From the NCBI RefSeq assembly GCF_001661345.1, contig NW_017962923.1, forward strand, positions 434,001 to 498,000: a stretch of DNA of 64,000 nt. The letters are read 5' to 3'. Below, one piece after another: positions 12,201 through 20,427 of this stretch. The stretch's first letter is position 1; the number at the start of each line of letters is the position of its first letter. Below the pieces are notes generated by a model that saw only the letters and a program-made list of their open reading frames with translations, was not told the origin of the DNA and searched no databases. A program made the position numbers and the translations under genes. This DNA is from Ascoidea rubescens DSM 1968 (taxonomy: Eukaryota > Ascomycota > Saccharomycetes > Ascoideales > Ascoideaceae).

Positions 12201-15200
12201 AGAAAATTAAAAATAAAAGCAAAGTAATTACATCGAAATATAATATTTTATTAGTTGAACAAGAAACTTCAAATCAGGCCAGAGAAGCGAATCTAAATGA
12301 CATTAATAAGTTACAGGTAGAAAAAACTGAAATTGAAAAAGTTAATAAAAAGTTAGAAGAAAATTATGAACACTTAATCCAAAAAAATAAAGATTTTGAA
12401 AAAAAATATTCCAGGGTTTCATCAAAATGTTTACTTTTAGAGCAAGATAGTAAGGATTTGTTAAGAAGACTAGATTCTATCACTGAAGAGAAAGAGGCAA
12501 CTGAAAAAATGCTTCTTGGATTCAAACAGGAAAACTCGGATTTACTAGATACAGTTAATAATCTTGAGGTCGAGAACAATAAAAATTTAAACAACTTTAA
12601 TGTCTTAATGGCACAAAAGAATATTTTGGATAGGGACTTATCAAATTCAAATGTTAAATTCGAGGAATACGAATTGAAAGTTCGTGATTTTGAACTTGAA
12701 AAAGAAGAAACTCGAGATAGATTTGATAGACTAGTTGAGGAAAAGAAGGTTTTGGAAGCTGAGTGTGCCAGAATAAACGAAAAACTTGAGAGTGTTCTGC
12801 AGGTGAAAAAAGCTGTTGAACAAGAAAAATCTAGTTTTGTACAAGAAATTGATAAATTAAAAACAGTTAATTTCGAATTATCAAAGGAAATAGAATTGAT
12901 AGAACTGAAAAATAAGGAAGCTTTTGATAAACACTTCATCGAAATATCCAACCTTATTGAAGCAAAAGATGTTCTTTTGAAAAACAATGAAGAAAACAAT
13001 ACCGAGAAAAATAGGTTGTTAGATGAGTTAAACAAATTGGAAAATAATAAGAAACAATTAGAAATCACTCAAAATGAACTAAAAAATACTTGTGAGAAGT
13101 TACAAAATAAGGAAAATGAGTTAGAAATTAAAAATAAAGAATTACAGAATAATCAGAATCAACTAGAAATCGAAAAAGTTGAGCTCGTTAAAAAAATTAA
13201 TTTGATCATAATTCAAAAAGAAAGCTTATTAGAAGAAAAAGAAACTTTATTAAAAGAGAAAGATGAACTAATTAATGAAAACTCTCAGTTAAAATCTGAA
13301 CTTGATATTGCTAACCAAAGGGCTAAGACTTCTGTTGTGCCAATTTCTTTGAAACCTGAAGAAAATAAATTCACTGGTGTTGAACAAAGAGATTTAAGTA
13401 GTATCGAAAGCAATGATTCTATCAACAAAGACAATGATATTCTAGCATTAAACCAGAGACTTAAAGAACAGGTTAAGAATTATGAATCTCAAGTAACTGA
13501 TTACGAAAAAATCAAAAATGAATCTCTGAAATTGAAAGAAGAATTATCTGGTAAAACTAAAGAAAACATTGAACTTTTGAGGATTAAGACTAGACTTCTT
13601 TCAATTAATTTAAATCTTGAAGAAGATCTCAAAAAATACAAGGCTGGGACAAAGAAAATGATAGAATTAAGAGAACAAAGTAATTCTTTGACAAAGAATA
13701 TTGAAAGTTTAAATCAAGAGATAGTTAATAAATCTAAGGAAAATTCTAGACTTGAGAATGAAAAAAATAATTACAAGGTTCAAATTTCTAGCCTAGAAAA
13801 AGAAATTGACGAACAAAAAATGGAAATTGAAAATAATAAAGAAACAAATGAAAATCAAGTTGAGCTTAATAAAATATCAAAAGATAAAGTTCAAGTTATT
13901 GCTGCTCGATTTAACCTACTATGCATTCCATCCAAAGCATTTATTGCGACGACAATTTCCAGGCACCCTGATCCAAATAATGTTGTAATAGTACCAACAA
14001 CTTATTATAATAAACTTTCAAAATATGAATCCTTGAATATCGAAAAGGTTTCTGTTGATGAGTTTAAAAGACAAGCCAAATCCCGTGGATTTAAACTAGT
14101 TCCTATTGTTGAAGATTCAAAGGATATACCAATTACAAATATTAAGGATATAAATAAGCAAAATCTACCCACTATCCATTTATCATCATCTACCAAATCA
14201 TCTTCATTTGCCCCTATTAGATCATCAGTATCGATTCAAAGTCCCAGAACACCAACAGAAAAAACAGCTCCAAAATTCTCGTCCAAAATATCACCACCTT
14301 CAGATATACAACATGAGTCACATATTGGGCCAATGGAAGCTCAATCAATTATATCATCCATGGAAGATGGTTTTGAGTTTGTGTTTACCAAGCCTGATGT
14401 TCCATCTACCACAATAACACACACCAATTCAGATTCCAAAAATGCAGGTAATGTTGGAAACAACAAGAATAATAGCAAAATTGTCATAGAGGGTTCTATT
14501 GATCAATCCATTTCTACACTTCAAGGAGACTTGTCAATCAACAGCAGCATATCTTTAACTGAGCCTAATATTATAGGGGCAATAACACAGACTGTTATTG
14601 GAGAGTTTCTATATAAATACTACAGAAAATTGGGTCCATTATCAGTCATTTCTGAGAATCGACATGAAAGATACTTCTGGATTCATCCTTATACACTAAC
14701 ACTATACTGGTCTGAAGATAATCCTGTTTATGGAGATCCATCAAATAATAAAACAAGAGCTGCTGCTATAATCGGGGTTGAAAGTATTGAAGATAATAAT
14801 CCACTACCCCCAGGATTATATCATAAAAGTATAATTGTTTATTCTTCAAATAAGCAAATCAGAATTACATGTCCGTCGAGATTGCGTCATAATATATGGT
14901 TTAATTCATTGAGATACTTGATTCATAGAAGCAAAGAGGGGATTGAGTTTGATGATCTAAAAAAGTTTGACGAGCAAAAAAAATTAATTGAAAATAATAC
15001 TGGAGAGAATTCGAGACATCGTAAACCATCTATTACAAGGAATTACTCCAAAAGTCGTTTATTATCTGCAAGCAATATTAATTTTAATGATAATGAGAAT
15101 AACAGTTACCATGGTAGTTATCATGGTAACAACAATACCAATACCGTTACTAATAATAATGAAAATAACAATCAAAATGAAAATGAGGATTTATCATCAA

Positions 15201-15304
15201 AACGTAACAGAAGAATTGTTTCATCATATCATAGCACATCAAACAAGGTGAGGAATAAAATGTCTCAGAGTTCTAGTTTTAACAGATTAAGTTCTCTTCG
15301 ATGA
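6212..15304 (+). CDS. NUM1: NUM1-like cortical anchor protein with C-terminal PH domain
   Basis: A 3030-residue protein. Residues 1-120 are low-complexity (Asn, then Ser). Two coiled-coil stretches flank an acidic segment (about 430-455, Ser-Asp then Asp-Leu repeats) and a long Asn/Asp-rich linker. From about residue 725 to 2560 it is nearly unbroken coiled coil. After it comes a short conserved-looking block (LLCIPSKAFIATTISRHPD, then VVIVPTTYYNKL, about 2568-2605). A PH domain follows at about 2793-2908 (GEFLYKYYRKLG, ERYFWIHPYTLTLYWS). Num1/ApsA/Mcp5 proteins use that PH domain to bind plasma-membrane phosphoinositides, and they anchor dynein and mitochondria at the cortex. The architecture and size (S. 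cerevisiae Num1 is about 2750 aa) fit well. Coiled-coil segments contain a degenerate repeat (see findings). Antisense frames inside are shadows of the heptads. Confidence 0.88.
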   Translation: MPLPNIPDLISKSASWNNNNNNNNNNNNNNKNYNTTNNPNNPNNPNNPNNLNNLNISTHNVDFKPEMSYDSDSSSYSSYSRSSARPSRTAHTNVKSLSSSSSREILSQLNKFSNNNLNLNSTNSVATTNSNNNNKLSKKFLLSTKLSNKNLNILKKDQSKDLDFTYNLSRSLTIESRKLKLSNELKSKQIEGLNIKITNLTLERDNLLSKNSDLIKNDESLNDSNWQLRVNLDDQNSKISSLNKLVSKLQSDLHASSLLNNNLSTNLDDSNLKLHNLQLNFDKTTKNLNLSIQNLNNHILDLNQENDELTKKLSLLTSSLKESQLKNSNLASNLPALSSQYSTSNLLKKNQLSDLESDIDNSLLDPNNSQFLSNYNSPIKNLPSRNIQLESETLKSSLTNAHKIISKLRNQLIKATTQATNAGITLLLSSDSDSDSDSNSDLDSDLDLDLDLQNNNQNNDRNTNITTNNNKSSNFERYNSIGFQNDSKKLLLNKPNLININIKNNNNNNNNGNDDADDADEYDDWLSTDEEDNKNTNNTQKLKGSSDNKKSIIQNRSDPNIFLNNSLVSLDHSNYTSTANNVLSDSTVFAKKNLLDELNDNNTNTNTNRKNNNEKNLDNPSNDKIKSIVDDYINKNKLMLISEDEYSKLNNSVTFNNLNEILVNPSSSRINFDNELNHMSDLDAGSSNENSDFSSNDGSRSLKFSYKKPQKSISKKDNNLRLLKLQSENDKNLSQLTIIKSQVDELEKEKFEIQEKLDTVNSEKVDLEKIKNNLSRELNAAKSENEKNNLTIVGFSSSINELSNEKSNLEKKINNLLGEKNNYEKNKNDLESKIKSLNKTISSIFNDNLFLKKEITTLKESTEELNKQLNVEVSKYQQLIDQNKLLDKNEKQIKEKHEKLKAEIEHLKTDQKETKSKLAVILSEKYSLQNNNTELENNIQILELKVKDNVRRLESLNNEKLILDNSYLSLKEKNNIQNNTIRNLEAHITEIQSKYNTLSDLNDNLKKSKEDSILLVQDSTAKVEKLNKEKDIVLEKLKNLKLSKHELETSNEILKEKNSSLSDQCNALQIEKNNTDLKTEKLIVSNQSLSNNIETLNLKISQLSSKIENVEKEKNDIERVLENSIHESESLKSVNSEKDKLINIINSKLDDLTKAIAAATLAKTSLENANKSLKEENLKLHNDIIELECKNNNHIENYQSLLLEKEKLVKLNESSISEISQLSSDTRTLNSTKDKITKEYDNLLLENEKIISKNSDLSSRIVVLEQNLKDNIRKYDSVFNEKSNLDEMLSKLKGQNDKLLDTVQAFESDLSENKNKLDDYMKEKLVLEEKLKESDSKLSDLKNKSQQTDEDYRGILKKHDTMALELKRLETIIGDLQLKLKSINGRFEQQSKEIEEVINERSSLSAVVQELQKENSKLKTDLVEIENSNKENLDKCKVLKEEKANMLKSQRDTYFKISEISLRAEILEKENKSIQFKYNSISYEKNDLVKANRDLSDRIISLELQITENSRSLEAVMAERSGKDDYNEMLKKQNAELLEKVKELELKNTDKSSEYNLILIDKNKLAGSCEDLKSQIAKLSIKIGTLKSENDTLEAKLEALNVEKSDFDKLNNILLKKNKDLEHQVSFNASEIESISADRDSIGEKHLLLKKLNKDLLSKIATLNANYSSLTSKIFALEKTEIETTTQLKDLKKKTEDLENEKADIQTNLSTVNMEKQELENSNREFLGQTNALQLEIADKVRRLESITSEKLSLEKSSASLKDQNLQFCETIKRLEVENSTLTESKNEILSKVSVFSSTIDQYKEETSSLQAQYDKLFCEKEKLQESKEEILASKLLLKKDYSENKDKLKGLLLEKSSLEDSVVLLNNEKEKYIIKIQNLEKTVGEVNFKLDNLTKESLASNAERDLLSLKSAEFSALSSKFQIEISSLQQKLSESIKEKENLENNRLNSLEKINCLELEISDIKTKLESSISNNKLLENKNKLLENENIELLDEIEKIKNKSKVITSKYNILLVEQETSNQAREANLNDINKLQVEKTEIEKVNKKLEENYEHLIQKNKDFEKKYSRVSSKCLLLEQDSKDLLRRLDSITEEKEATEKMLLGFKQENSDLLDTVNNLEVENNKNLNNFNVLMAQKNILDRDLSNSNVKFEEYELKVRDFELEKEETRDRFDRLVEEKKVLEAECARINEKLESVLQVKKAVEQEKSSFVQEIDKLKTVNFELSKEIELIELKNKEAFDKHFIEISNLIEAKDVLLKNNEENNTEKNRLLDELNKLENNKKQLEITQNELKNTCEKLQNKENELEIKNKELQNNQNQLEIEKVELVKKINLIIIQKESLLEEKETLLKEKDELINENSQLKSELDIANQRAKTSVVPISLKPEENKFTGVEQRDLSSIESNDSINKDNDILALNQRLKEQVKNYESQVTDYEKIKNESLKLKEELSGKTKENIELLRIKTRLLSINLNLEEDLKKYKAGTKKMIELREQSNSLTKNIESLNQEIVNKSKENSRLENEKNNYKVQISSLEKEIDEQKMEIENNKETNENQVELNKISKDKVQVIAARFNLLCIPSKAFIATTISRHPDPNNVVIVPTTYYNKLSKYESLNIEKVSVDEFKRQAKSRGFKLVPIVEDSKDIPITNIKDINKQNLPTIHLSSSTKSSSFAPIRSSVSIQSPRTPTEKTAPKFSSKISPPSDIQHESHIGPMEAQSIISSMEDGFEFVFTKPDVPSTTITHTNSDSKNAGNVGNNKNNSKIVIEGSIDQSISTLQGDLSINSSISLTEPNIIGAITQTVIGEFLYKYYRKLGPLSVISENRHERYFWIHPYTLTLYWSEDNPVYGDPSNNKTRAAAIIGVESIEDNNPLPPGLYHKSIIVYSSNKQIRITCPSRLRHNIWFNSLRYLIHRSKEGIEFDDLKKFDEQKKLIENNTGENSRHRKPSITRNYSKSRLLSASNINFNDNENNSYHGSYHGNNNTNTVTNNNENNNQNENEDLSSKRNRRIVSSYHSTSNKVRNKMSQSSSFNRLSSLR
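6263..6303 (+). repeat. AAC/AAT trinucleotide tract (poly-Asn) in NUM1
   Basis: AACAAT-type triplets encoding about 14 Asn near the NUM1 N-terminus, followed by repeated Asn-Asn-Pro units. Confidence 0.9.
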
Positions 15305-15946
15305 AGAAAATAAGAATATGTATTTATTGTTTTTTATATTTTTTATATTTTTTATATTTTTTATATTTTTTATATTTTTTATATTTTTTATATTTTGTTT
15401 TTTTTGTTTTTTTATGATTTTTGTTTTTTATGTTTTTTATGTTTTATCTTGTTTTTTTTTGGAAATTTTTTTTGTACACTTGATTTGTTTTGTTTGATAT
15501 ATTTAATTTGTTTTGTTCGATATAATTAATTTGTTATGTTTTATATAATTAATTTGTTTAGTTTTGTATATTTTTTCAATATTATATTCACATTTACCAA
15601 GTAAACAATAACAATTTACAGAGAAATAAGAATTAAAAGGACGCAAAAAATTTATTGTAATAAAACTAAACATCAATATAATGGGTCCTATATGAAAAAA
15701 AAAAAATAGTTTAGTTGTGAGTAAATTATTCATAAGAAAAAAGTTTATTTTTTTATTTTTTTATTTTATTTTATAGTTTTTTATTGAAAGTTTTAATAAC
15801 AATTTAAATGGGGGTAAGAAAAAGAATAAAAATAATAAAAGGAAGAAAAGGAATAAAAATAGATATAAAGATAAAGAATAAAATATTAAGAATGAGATTG
15901 GTCAAAAGATAAAGGATAGAAAATAGCAGACAAAAAAAAGAAAAGA
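15305..15946. other. AT-rich convergent intergenic region with TTTTTATAT repeats
   Basis: 640 bp between the convergent NUM1 and HEK2-type genes. At 15331-15400 a TTTTTTATAT-like unit of about 10 bp repeats six or more times, followed by T-runs; this is presumably part of the 3' untranslated region and polyadenylation signals of both genes. A minus-strand 76-codon frame (15503-15733) is Lys/Ile/Asn-rich and looks like chance. Confidence 0.6.
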
Positions 15947-17209
15947 TTAATTATCATTAATTGTGAGCTTTGATGAATTGTTAATAAAACTATCAGAAGT
16001 GTCAATATCATTTAAAATGTTGCTTGTATCTGGAATGTTACTATTGGTTGAAATTTTATTATTATCATCATAATTGTCATGATCAATTTCAAGATTGATA
16101 TTTTCGTTAATTTCTAAAGTGTCGTTATTGTTGTTTTCATTATTGATGTTTCTTCTTGCTTTTTCTTTTTCAATTTGAGTGTATAATAGGGATAAGGCTT
16201 TATCAATATTATATTGATTTCCTATTAATTTGAATAATCTTTGATTTGATTTTGAATCCTTTTCTGCAATATTTATGACACAGTTTGATTTATTTCTAAT
16301 TTCTTTTATTTTAATACCCTTTTTACCTATTAAACAGCCAACTATATCGGAGGGAAATTCAATAGTTTGGGTTATAGTTGAGTCAGAAGATGAAGAAGAA
16401 TTTGAAGCAGACTGGTTTGAAACTGAGGAATCGTATATATCTGAGTTGTTGATATTGCTGTTATTATTAATGTTATTATGAGTATGATTATTGTTATTGT
16501 TGTTGTTATTATTATTATAATGACCATTATAGTTATGACTATTATGGTTGTTATGATTATTGTGAGCATAATTGTTATTATGAGGTCTTGAGTGTGGAAT
16601 ATAATATAGAGTACCAGTTGCATTATGCCAATCAGCAATTAAGTGTTTTGAGATTAATTGACAAGCAAGATTAATATTTTGAGGAGTACCTTGGATTTCA
16701 ACGACTCTTTCAGTAGAATTTGGTAGAAAATCCTTTGAGGCAATTGTTAAGATTGAAAATTTTTTTTGCAATTCTTTAATTCGAAGACCTTGTTTACCGA
16801 TTAATGAGCCCATTTGAGAATGAGGAATCATTAATCGAAGAGTTATTGAGCCCTTTGGATTTGGTTGGGGACAAAGAGGCTTAATTGGAAAATAATTGTT
16901 ATTACTACCTGAAGAAAAAGATTTAGCAGTTGAATTTATGGAATTGTCTTGAGAGTCTAATAAAGCTTGGGCAAACAATTGCAAGGAATCACAAACATTA
17001 TTGACTTGACCAGATATGGTCAAAATCCGATCAATTGAGCCAGGAACCAACTTGGAGATACCAGCTTTGACATTTGTTTTTGTTCTAATGTTTTCGACAC
17101 ATTCGCCTCTGGTGCCAATTATGATTCCAGCTTCTTTGAAGGTGATGAGAATTCTGAAGGAGATCATAGAAGCCAAAACGGCGGCATCGATTTGCATGTC
17201 TGAATCCAT
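15947..17209 (-). CDS. HEK2: Triple KH-domain RNA-binding protein (HEK2/PBP2 type)
   Basis: 420 residues from the ATG at 17207-17209. The open frame continues 104 codons further upstream, but that part is Lys/Gln- and hydrophobic-rich pyrimidine-tract leader and overlaps the divergent MDM35 start, so I reject it. Three KH domains each carry a GXXG loop: KH1 at about 16-85 (GTRG), KH2 at about 119-190 (GKQG) and KH3 at about 279-350 (GKKG). Spacers are Asn/His-rich and the C-terminus is acidic and Asn-rich. Hek2/Khd1 and Pbp2 bind mRNAs and telomeres and control localisation and translation of messages such as ASH1 in S. cerevisiae. I cannot choose between the two paralogue names; the three-KH, PCBP-like family is certain. 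Confidence 0.85.
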   Translation of the reverse strand: MDSDMQIDAAVLASMISFRILITFKEAGIIIGTRGECVENIRTKTNVKAGISKLVPGSIDRILTISGQVNNVCDSLQLFAQALLDSQDNSINSTAKSFSSGSNNNYFPIKPLCPQPNPKGSITLRLMIPHSQMGSLIGKQGLRIKELQKKFSILTIASKDFLPNSTERVVEIQGTPQNINLACQLISKHLIADWHNATGTLYYIPHSRPHNNNYAHNNHNNHNSHNYNGHYNNNNNNNNNNHTHNNINNNSNINNSDIYDSSVSNQSASNSSSSSDSTITQTIEFPSDIVGCLIGKKGIKIKEIRNKSNCVINIAEKDSKSNQRLFKLIGNQYNIDKALSLLYTQIEKEKARRNINNENNNNDTLEINENINLEIDHDNYDDNNKISTNSNIPDTSNILNDIDTSDSFINNSSKLTINDN

Positions 17210-17519
17210 TGGGAGAAGGCGACAAGAAGGAGAAAGGGAAACAGGAAAGGAGCAAGGCAAGCAGGAAGAGGAAGCAGCAAGAAGGAATAGCACAGGAAAC
17301 ACAGGAAGAAGAAGCACAGGAAGCAGAAGCAGAGAAAGCGCTGCAAACAAGAAGAGGTGTTGCTGGCAGAGAAAAGTGGAAAATGCTGGACACGTGCCTG
17401 CCGGGTTGGGCGAGCGATATAATGCGTTTAGCGCCGGGCTTTTCTGCTTCTTCTGCTTCTTCTGCTTCTTCTGCTGCTTCTGCTTCTTCTGCTTCTTCTG
17501 CTGCTTCTGCTTCTCAACC
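17210..17519. promoter_or_regulatory. Bidirectional HEK2/MDM35 promoter with CTTCTG tracts
   Basis: A 310-bp divergent promoter, GC-richer than the flanking genes. On the minus strand almost all of 17210-17360 is pyrimidine-rich (CTTCCTG/CTTCTG units) directly before the HEK2 start. On the plus strand 17441-17517 is a perfect-looking CTTCTG/CTGCTTCTG tract ending three bases before the MDM35 ATG. A CACGTG lies at 17391-17396 and a TATA-like GATATAATG at about 17415. Open frames here are low-complexity artefacts of the tracts. Confidence 0.6.
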
Positions 17520-17950
17520 ATGGGTAACGTTCCTAGCTTTGCCTCTGAGTGTGTTCTGAAGAAGGACGCCTATGATGCCTGCTTCAACCAGTGGTACGAC
17601 AGTATGTATGGTCTGCTCTCTCTGCTGTTCTTTGTTCACCACTAACACTCCTCAGAATTCTTGAAAGGTGAAAGCGTATGTTGATTGTGGGTTCTTTGTC
17701 CTTGGTTCTGTTTTGCTTCTTGATTTGCTTCTTCTGTCTGTTTCAACTACTAACGTCTATCTTGCCCCAGATTGAAAACGAGTGCCAAACCCTTTGGTAC
17801 GCCTACAAACTCTGTGTCGATGCTCAGTTGGTCAAGAAGAACATAATTCCTGCCCCAGCCTCCAGCGAGGCTTTTGGCGCTACAGATTCTGCAACAGCAT
17901 CTTCCTCTGCTGCTTCTGATGATTCTGCTTCTTCTGCTGATGGCAAGTAG
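17520..17950 (+). CDS. MDM35: Mdm35, twin CX9C protein; three exons with a 20-nt microexon
   Basis: Exons 17520-17601, 17656-17675 and 17771-17950 join to 93 codons plus TAG. Intron 1 (54 nt) starts GTATGT and has CTAAC nine bases before its CAG. Intron 2 (95 nt) starts GTATGT and has TACTAAC at 17748-17754. The spliced product has the signature Cys11-X9-Cys21 and Cys39-X9-Cys49. The microexon supplies KFLKGES, which matches the conserved FLKG segment of yeast Mdm35 (human TRIAP1). Without splicing, the frame stops soon after exon 1 and lacks the second CX9C. Mdm35 is an intermembrane-space partner of Ups1/Ups2 that carries phosphatidic acid and phosphatidylserine between mitochondrial membranes; it is imported by Mia40. 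The C-terminal tail is Ala/Ser-rich. Confidence 0.9.
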
Positions 17951-18058
17951 GGTAATCCTTTGTTTCATATCTAGCTTGATTCACCTTGCTTGCTTGTCTT
18001 TCTGTATATATTTGATCTAGTTAAAAGCAACCTGTAGTCCATATTTTCTGTGTCCAAA

Positions 18059-18461
18059 ATGTCTCTAATAAAAGCCTATGAATATTCCCAAAATGCTGAT
18101 TACTATGGCTCTCTTCAAGACTATTTGAAATCAAGCGACTATCATAAAAAGGCGGCAAATGAATTTAAGAATATTCTATTAAATTTAAATCATCAAAATA
18201 AGTTAGATGATACCCACAAAAACAATACTGATAATGATTCTATAATTAAAATTATCACTATATTAATAAACGAACATGAAAAAAAACATTTGGAATTATT
18301 TAAACATTATCAGATTATAAATAAAAACCTGAATAAAAACGTTAAAAACGTTAAAAATCTCAAAAGCTCAAAAAGTTCAAAATATTCAAATGACTCAAAT
18401 GATTCAAATAATCCAAATAATTCAAATGATCCAGATGGCCCAAAAGACTCGAAAGATTTAA

Positions 18462-18530
<69 letters not shown>

Positions 18531-19264
18531 TCGCTGATCAATCTTTAATTAATAAAAACATACTATTATTGAAAAATTTCAATAAAAATATTCACTCGTT
18601 AATAAATAAAAATTCAATCAATATTCAATCCGTTAAAAATATCCAAAATAATAACTCGATTAACAATTCTGATGACAATGAATTCGATTCTCCAATTTTC
18701 AATTCAAACCTATTAAATAATAAATCAAAAGAAGAATTAATATTTGAAAATAAATCATTGAAACTAAGTCTAAATTATTTAAATAATCAATTTCAAAAAC
18801 TAAATTTAAATGATTTAAAAAACTTGGATAATGATGATTTAATTATATTAAATCAAAAAAATTTGTCGGGCCAATTTAACATTTTAATTAATAATCTATT
18901 GTCAGATTTAAATAACAATCAATCTGTTGTAAATTTAGATAATAAAAGTAACAGTAATGAGATTAATCATAATGAAAAGGATAATAATGATAATAATGAT
19001 AATAATGAAAATAATGAAAATAATGAAAATAATAATGATCCAAATATCAACAAACTAATCTCAAAAATCAACTCATTAAACTACCAAATTAAAATTTTAA
19101 AAAATGAAAATTTAGCACTCACTGTAAATTTGAAAAACTGTAAAAACGAATTGAATCTTATCAAGTTCAACAATTCTAATCTATTAACTGAAAATTTAAA
19201 ACTAAATAAAAGATGGAACAATTTGATTAAATCTGCAAAAAAAAAACGAATCAGCAATGAATAA
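18059..19264 (+). CDS. ATG38: Atg38/NRBF2-like protein with N-terminal MIT-type helices
   Basis: 401 residues from the ATG at 18059; a GTG three codons earlier is not needed. Residues about 4-45 look like the MIT-type helical hairpin of NRBF2/Atg38 (AYEYSQNADYYG, then YHKKAANEF). The middle is low-complexity with about 20 consecutive Asn (AAT)n. Leu-rich coiled coil follows, and the end is basic (KRWNNLIKSAKKKR). In S. cerevisiae Atg38 joins the autophagy-specific PI3-kinase complex I through the MIT region and a C-terminal coiled coil; the architecture here agrees. The call rests on short motifs, so another MIT/coiled-coil protein is possible. It lies 108 bp downstream of MDM35 on the same strand. 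Confidence 0.5.
18465..18530 (+). repeat. (AAT)n microsatellite in coding sequence
   Basis: About 20 near-perfect AAT triplets encoding poly-Asn in the ATG38-like gene. Confidence 0.95.
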
Positions 19265-19579
19265 ATATCAATCCTCTAGTACACCCTAAAGATACGCACA
19301 TATTCAAACCAGAGCCCTAATCGGGGTCCCGAAAACATGCGTGTATCTGCGGGGGTGTGCATTATTTGCTTTCAAAGTGGTCGCCGAACACCCTGCTTGT
19401 AGTTGTTGACGAAAAGCGCGCGTGTTCGATTCCAGTCCAGAAACTGTTTTAATTTTTGATGCTCATATTTTCAGATTTTGACTGATATTTGCAAGAGTGT
19501 TTAATAATTTATTGGTTTGTTAGGCAATATAACTTATATTCTTCGACTTCCTAAATAACAACCATACTTGCAATCAGTT
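19265..19579. other. Intergenic, 315 bp, DFM1 promoter
   Basis: The first 180 bp is GC-richer (CGGGGTCCCG, GCGCGCGTG). A GTTCGATTCC block at about 19428 resembles a tRNA B-box, but no T-arm pairing or A-box upstream supports a tRNA. The remainder is AT-rich leader for DFM1. Confidence 0.5.
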
Positions 19580-20390
19580 ATGTCCGAGATTCGTCAGTAT
19601 GTTATGTTTTTGCTTTGTTTCTTCTTGTCTGGTTTTTACTATATACTAACATTTAATTAGGTTCTTGTCTTCTATACCTCCAATAACAAGAGTGTTTTTA
19701 CTTGGTCCTTTATTATTCAAAGGTTTATCTTCATTAAATATCATATATGAAAGAAATTTTTTATGTTACTGGTATTATGTGTTTAATAACTATCAAATTT
19801 GGCGCCCTTTTACTGCTTTCTTCATTGCATCTGGCTTGCCCTTTGAACAATTATTGACCATATATATGGTTTATAGCTATGGTAGAAGTCTTGAGGAAAA
19901 TAAATTTCAATTGGTGACTTTAGACTATTTATATTATCTCATTTTAACAACTCCGATATTATTGTTTTCAACTATATTGACTGATGAGGTTGCCTTACTC
20001 AGTGCTCTATTGGGGACTTTTATCTATACATGGTCAAGATATAACAAAAATGCAAGAGTTAGTTATTTATTTATTCCAATAAAGGGTGAATTGTTACCAT
20101 TGGCTTCACTAAGTTTTTCTCTTTTATTGAATGGGTTTCCTGGATTTTGGGCAACGTTATGGGGTCAAATTGGTGGCTATGTTTATAATTGTTTGGAAAA
20201 TAAAAATCTTGGTCCAGTTTATTATTATTTATATAATAAATTCAATCAAACAAATTCATATCACAATACTAGTAATAATAAAAATCCAAATATAAACCCA
20301 AATCCAAATTCAAATCCAAATACAAATAGTATAAATAATATTGATAATAACAATACTAATAATACCAATACTAATAGCAATAGCAATAGC

Positions 20391-20427
<37 letters not shown>

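Noticed and set aside
12364-13068. 234-codon minus-strand frame within NUM1
   Set aside because: Ser/Phe/Leu-rich reverse reading of Lys/Glu/Asn heptads; typical shadow of a coiled-coil gene.
17016-17645. 209-codon plus-strand frame
   Set aside because: Reads antisense to HEK2, through its leader and MDM35 exon 1; the real plus-strand gene is the spliced MDM35.
19420-19445. tRNA B-box-like GTTCGATTCC
   Set aside because: The flanks do not form a T-stem, and no A-box or acceptor pairing was found in the preceding 90 bp.
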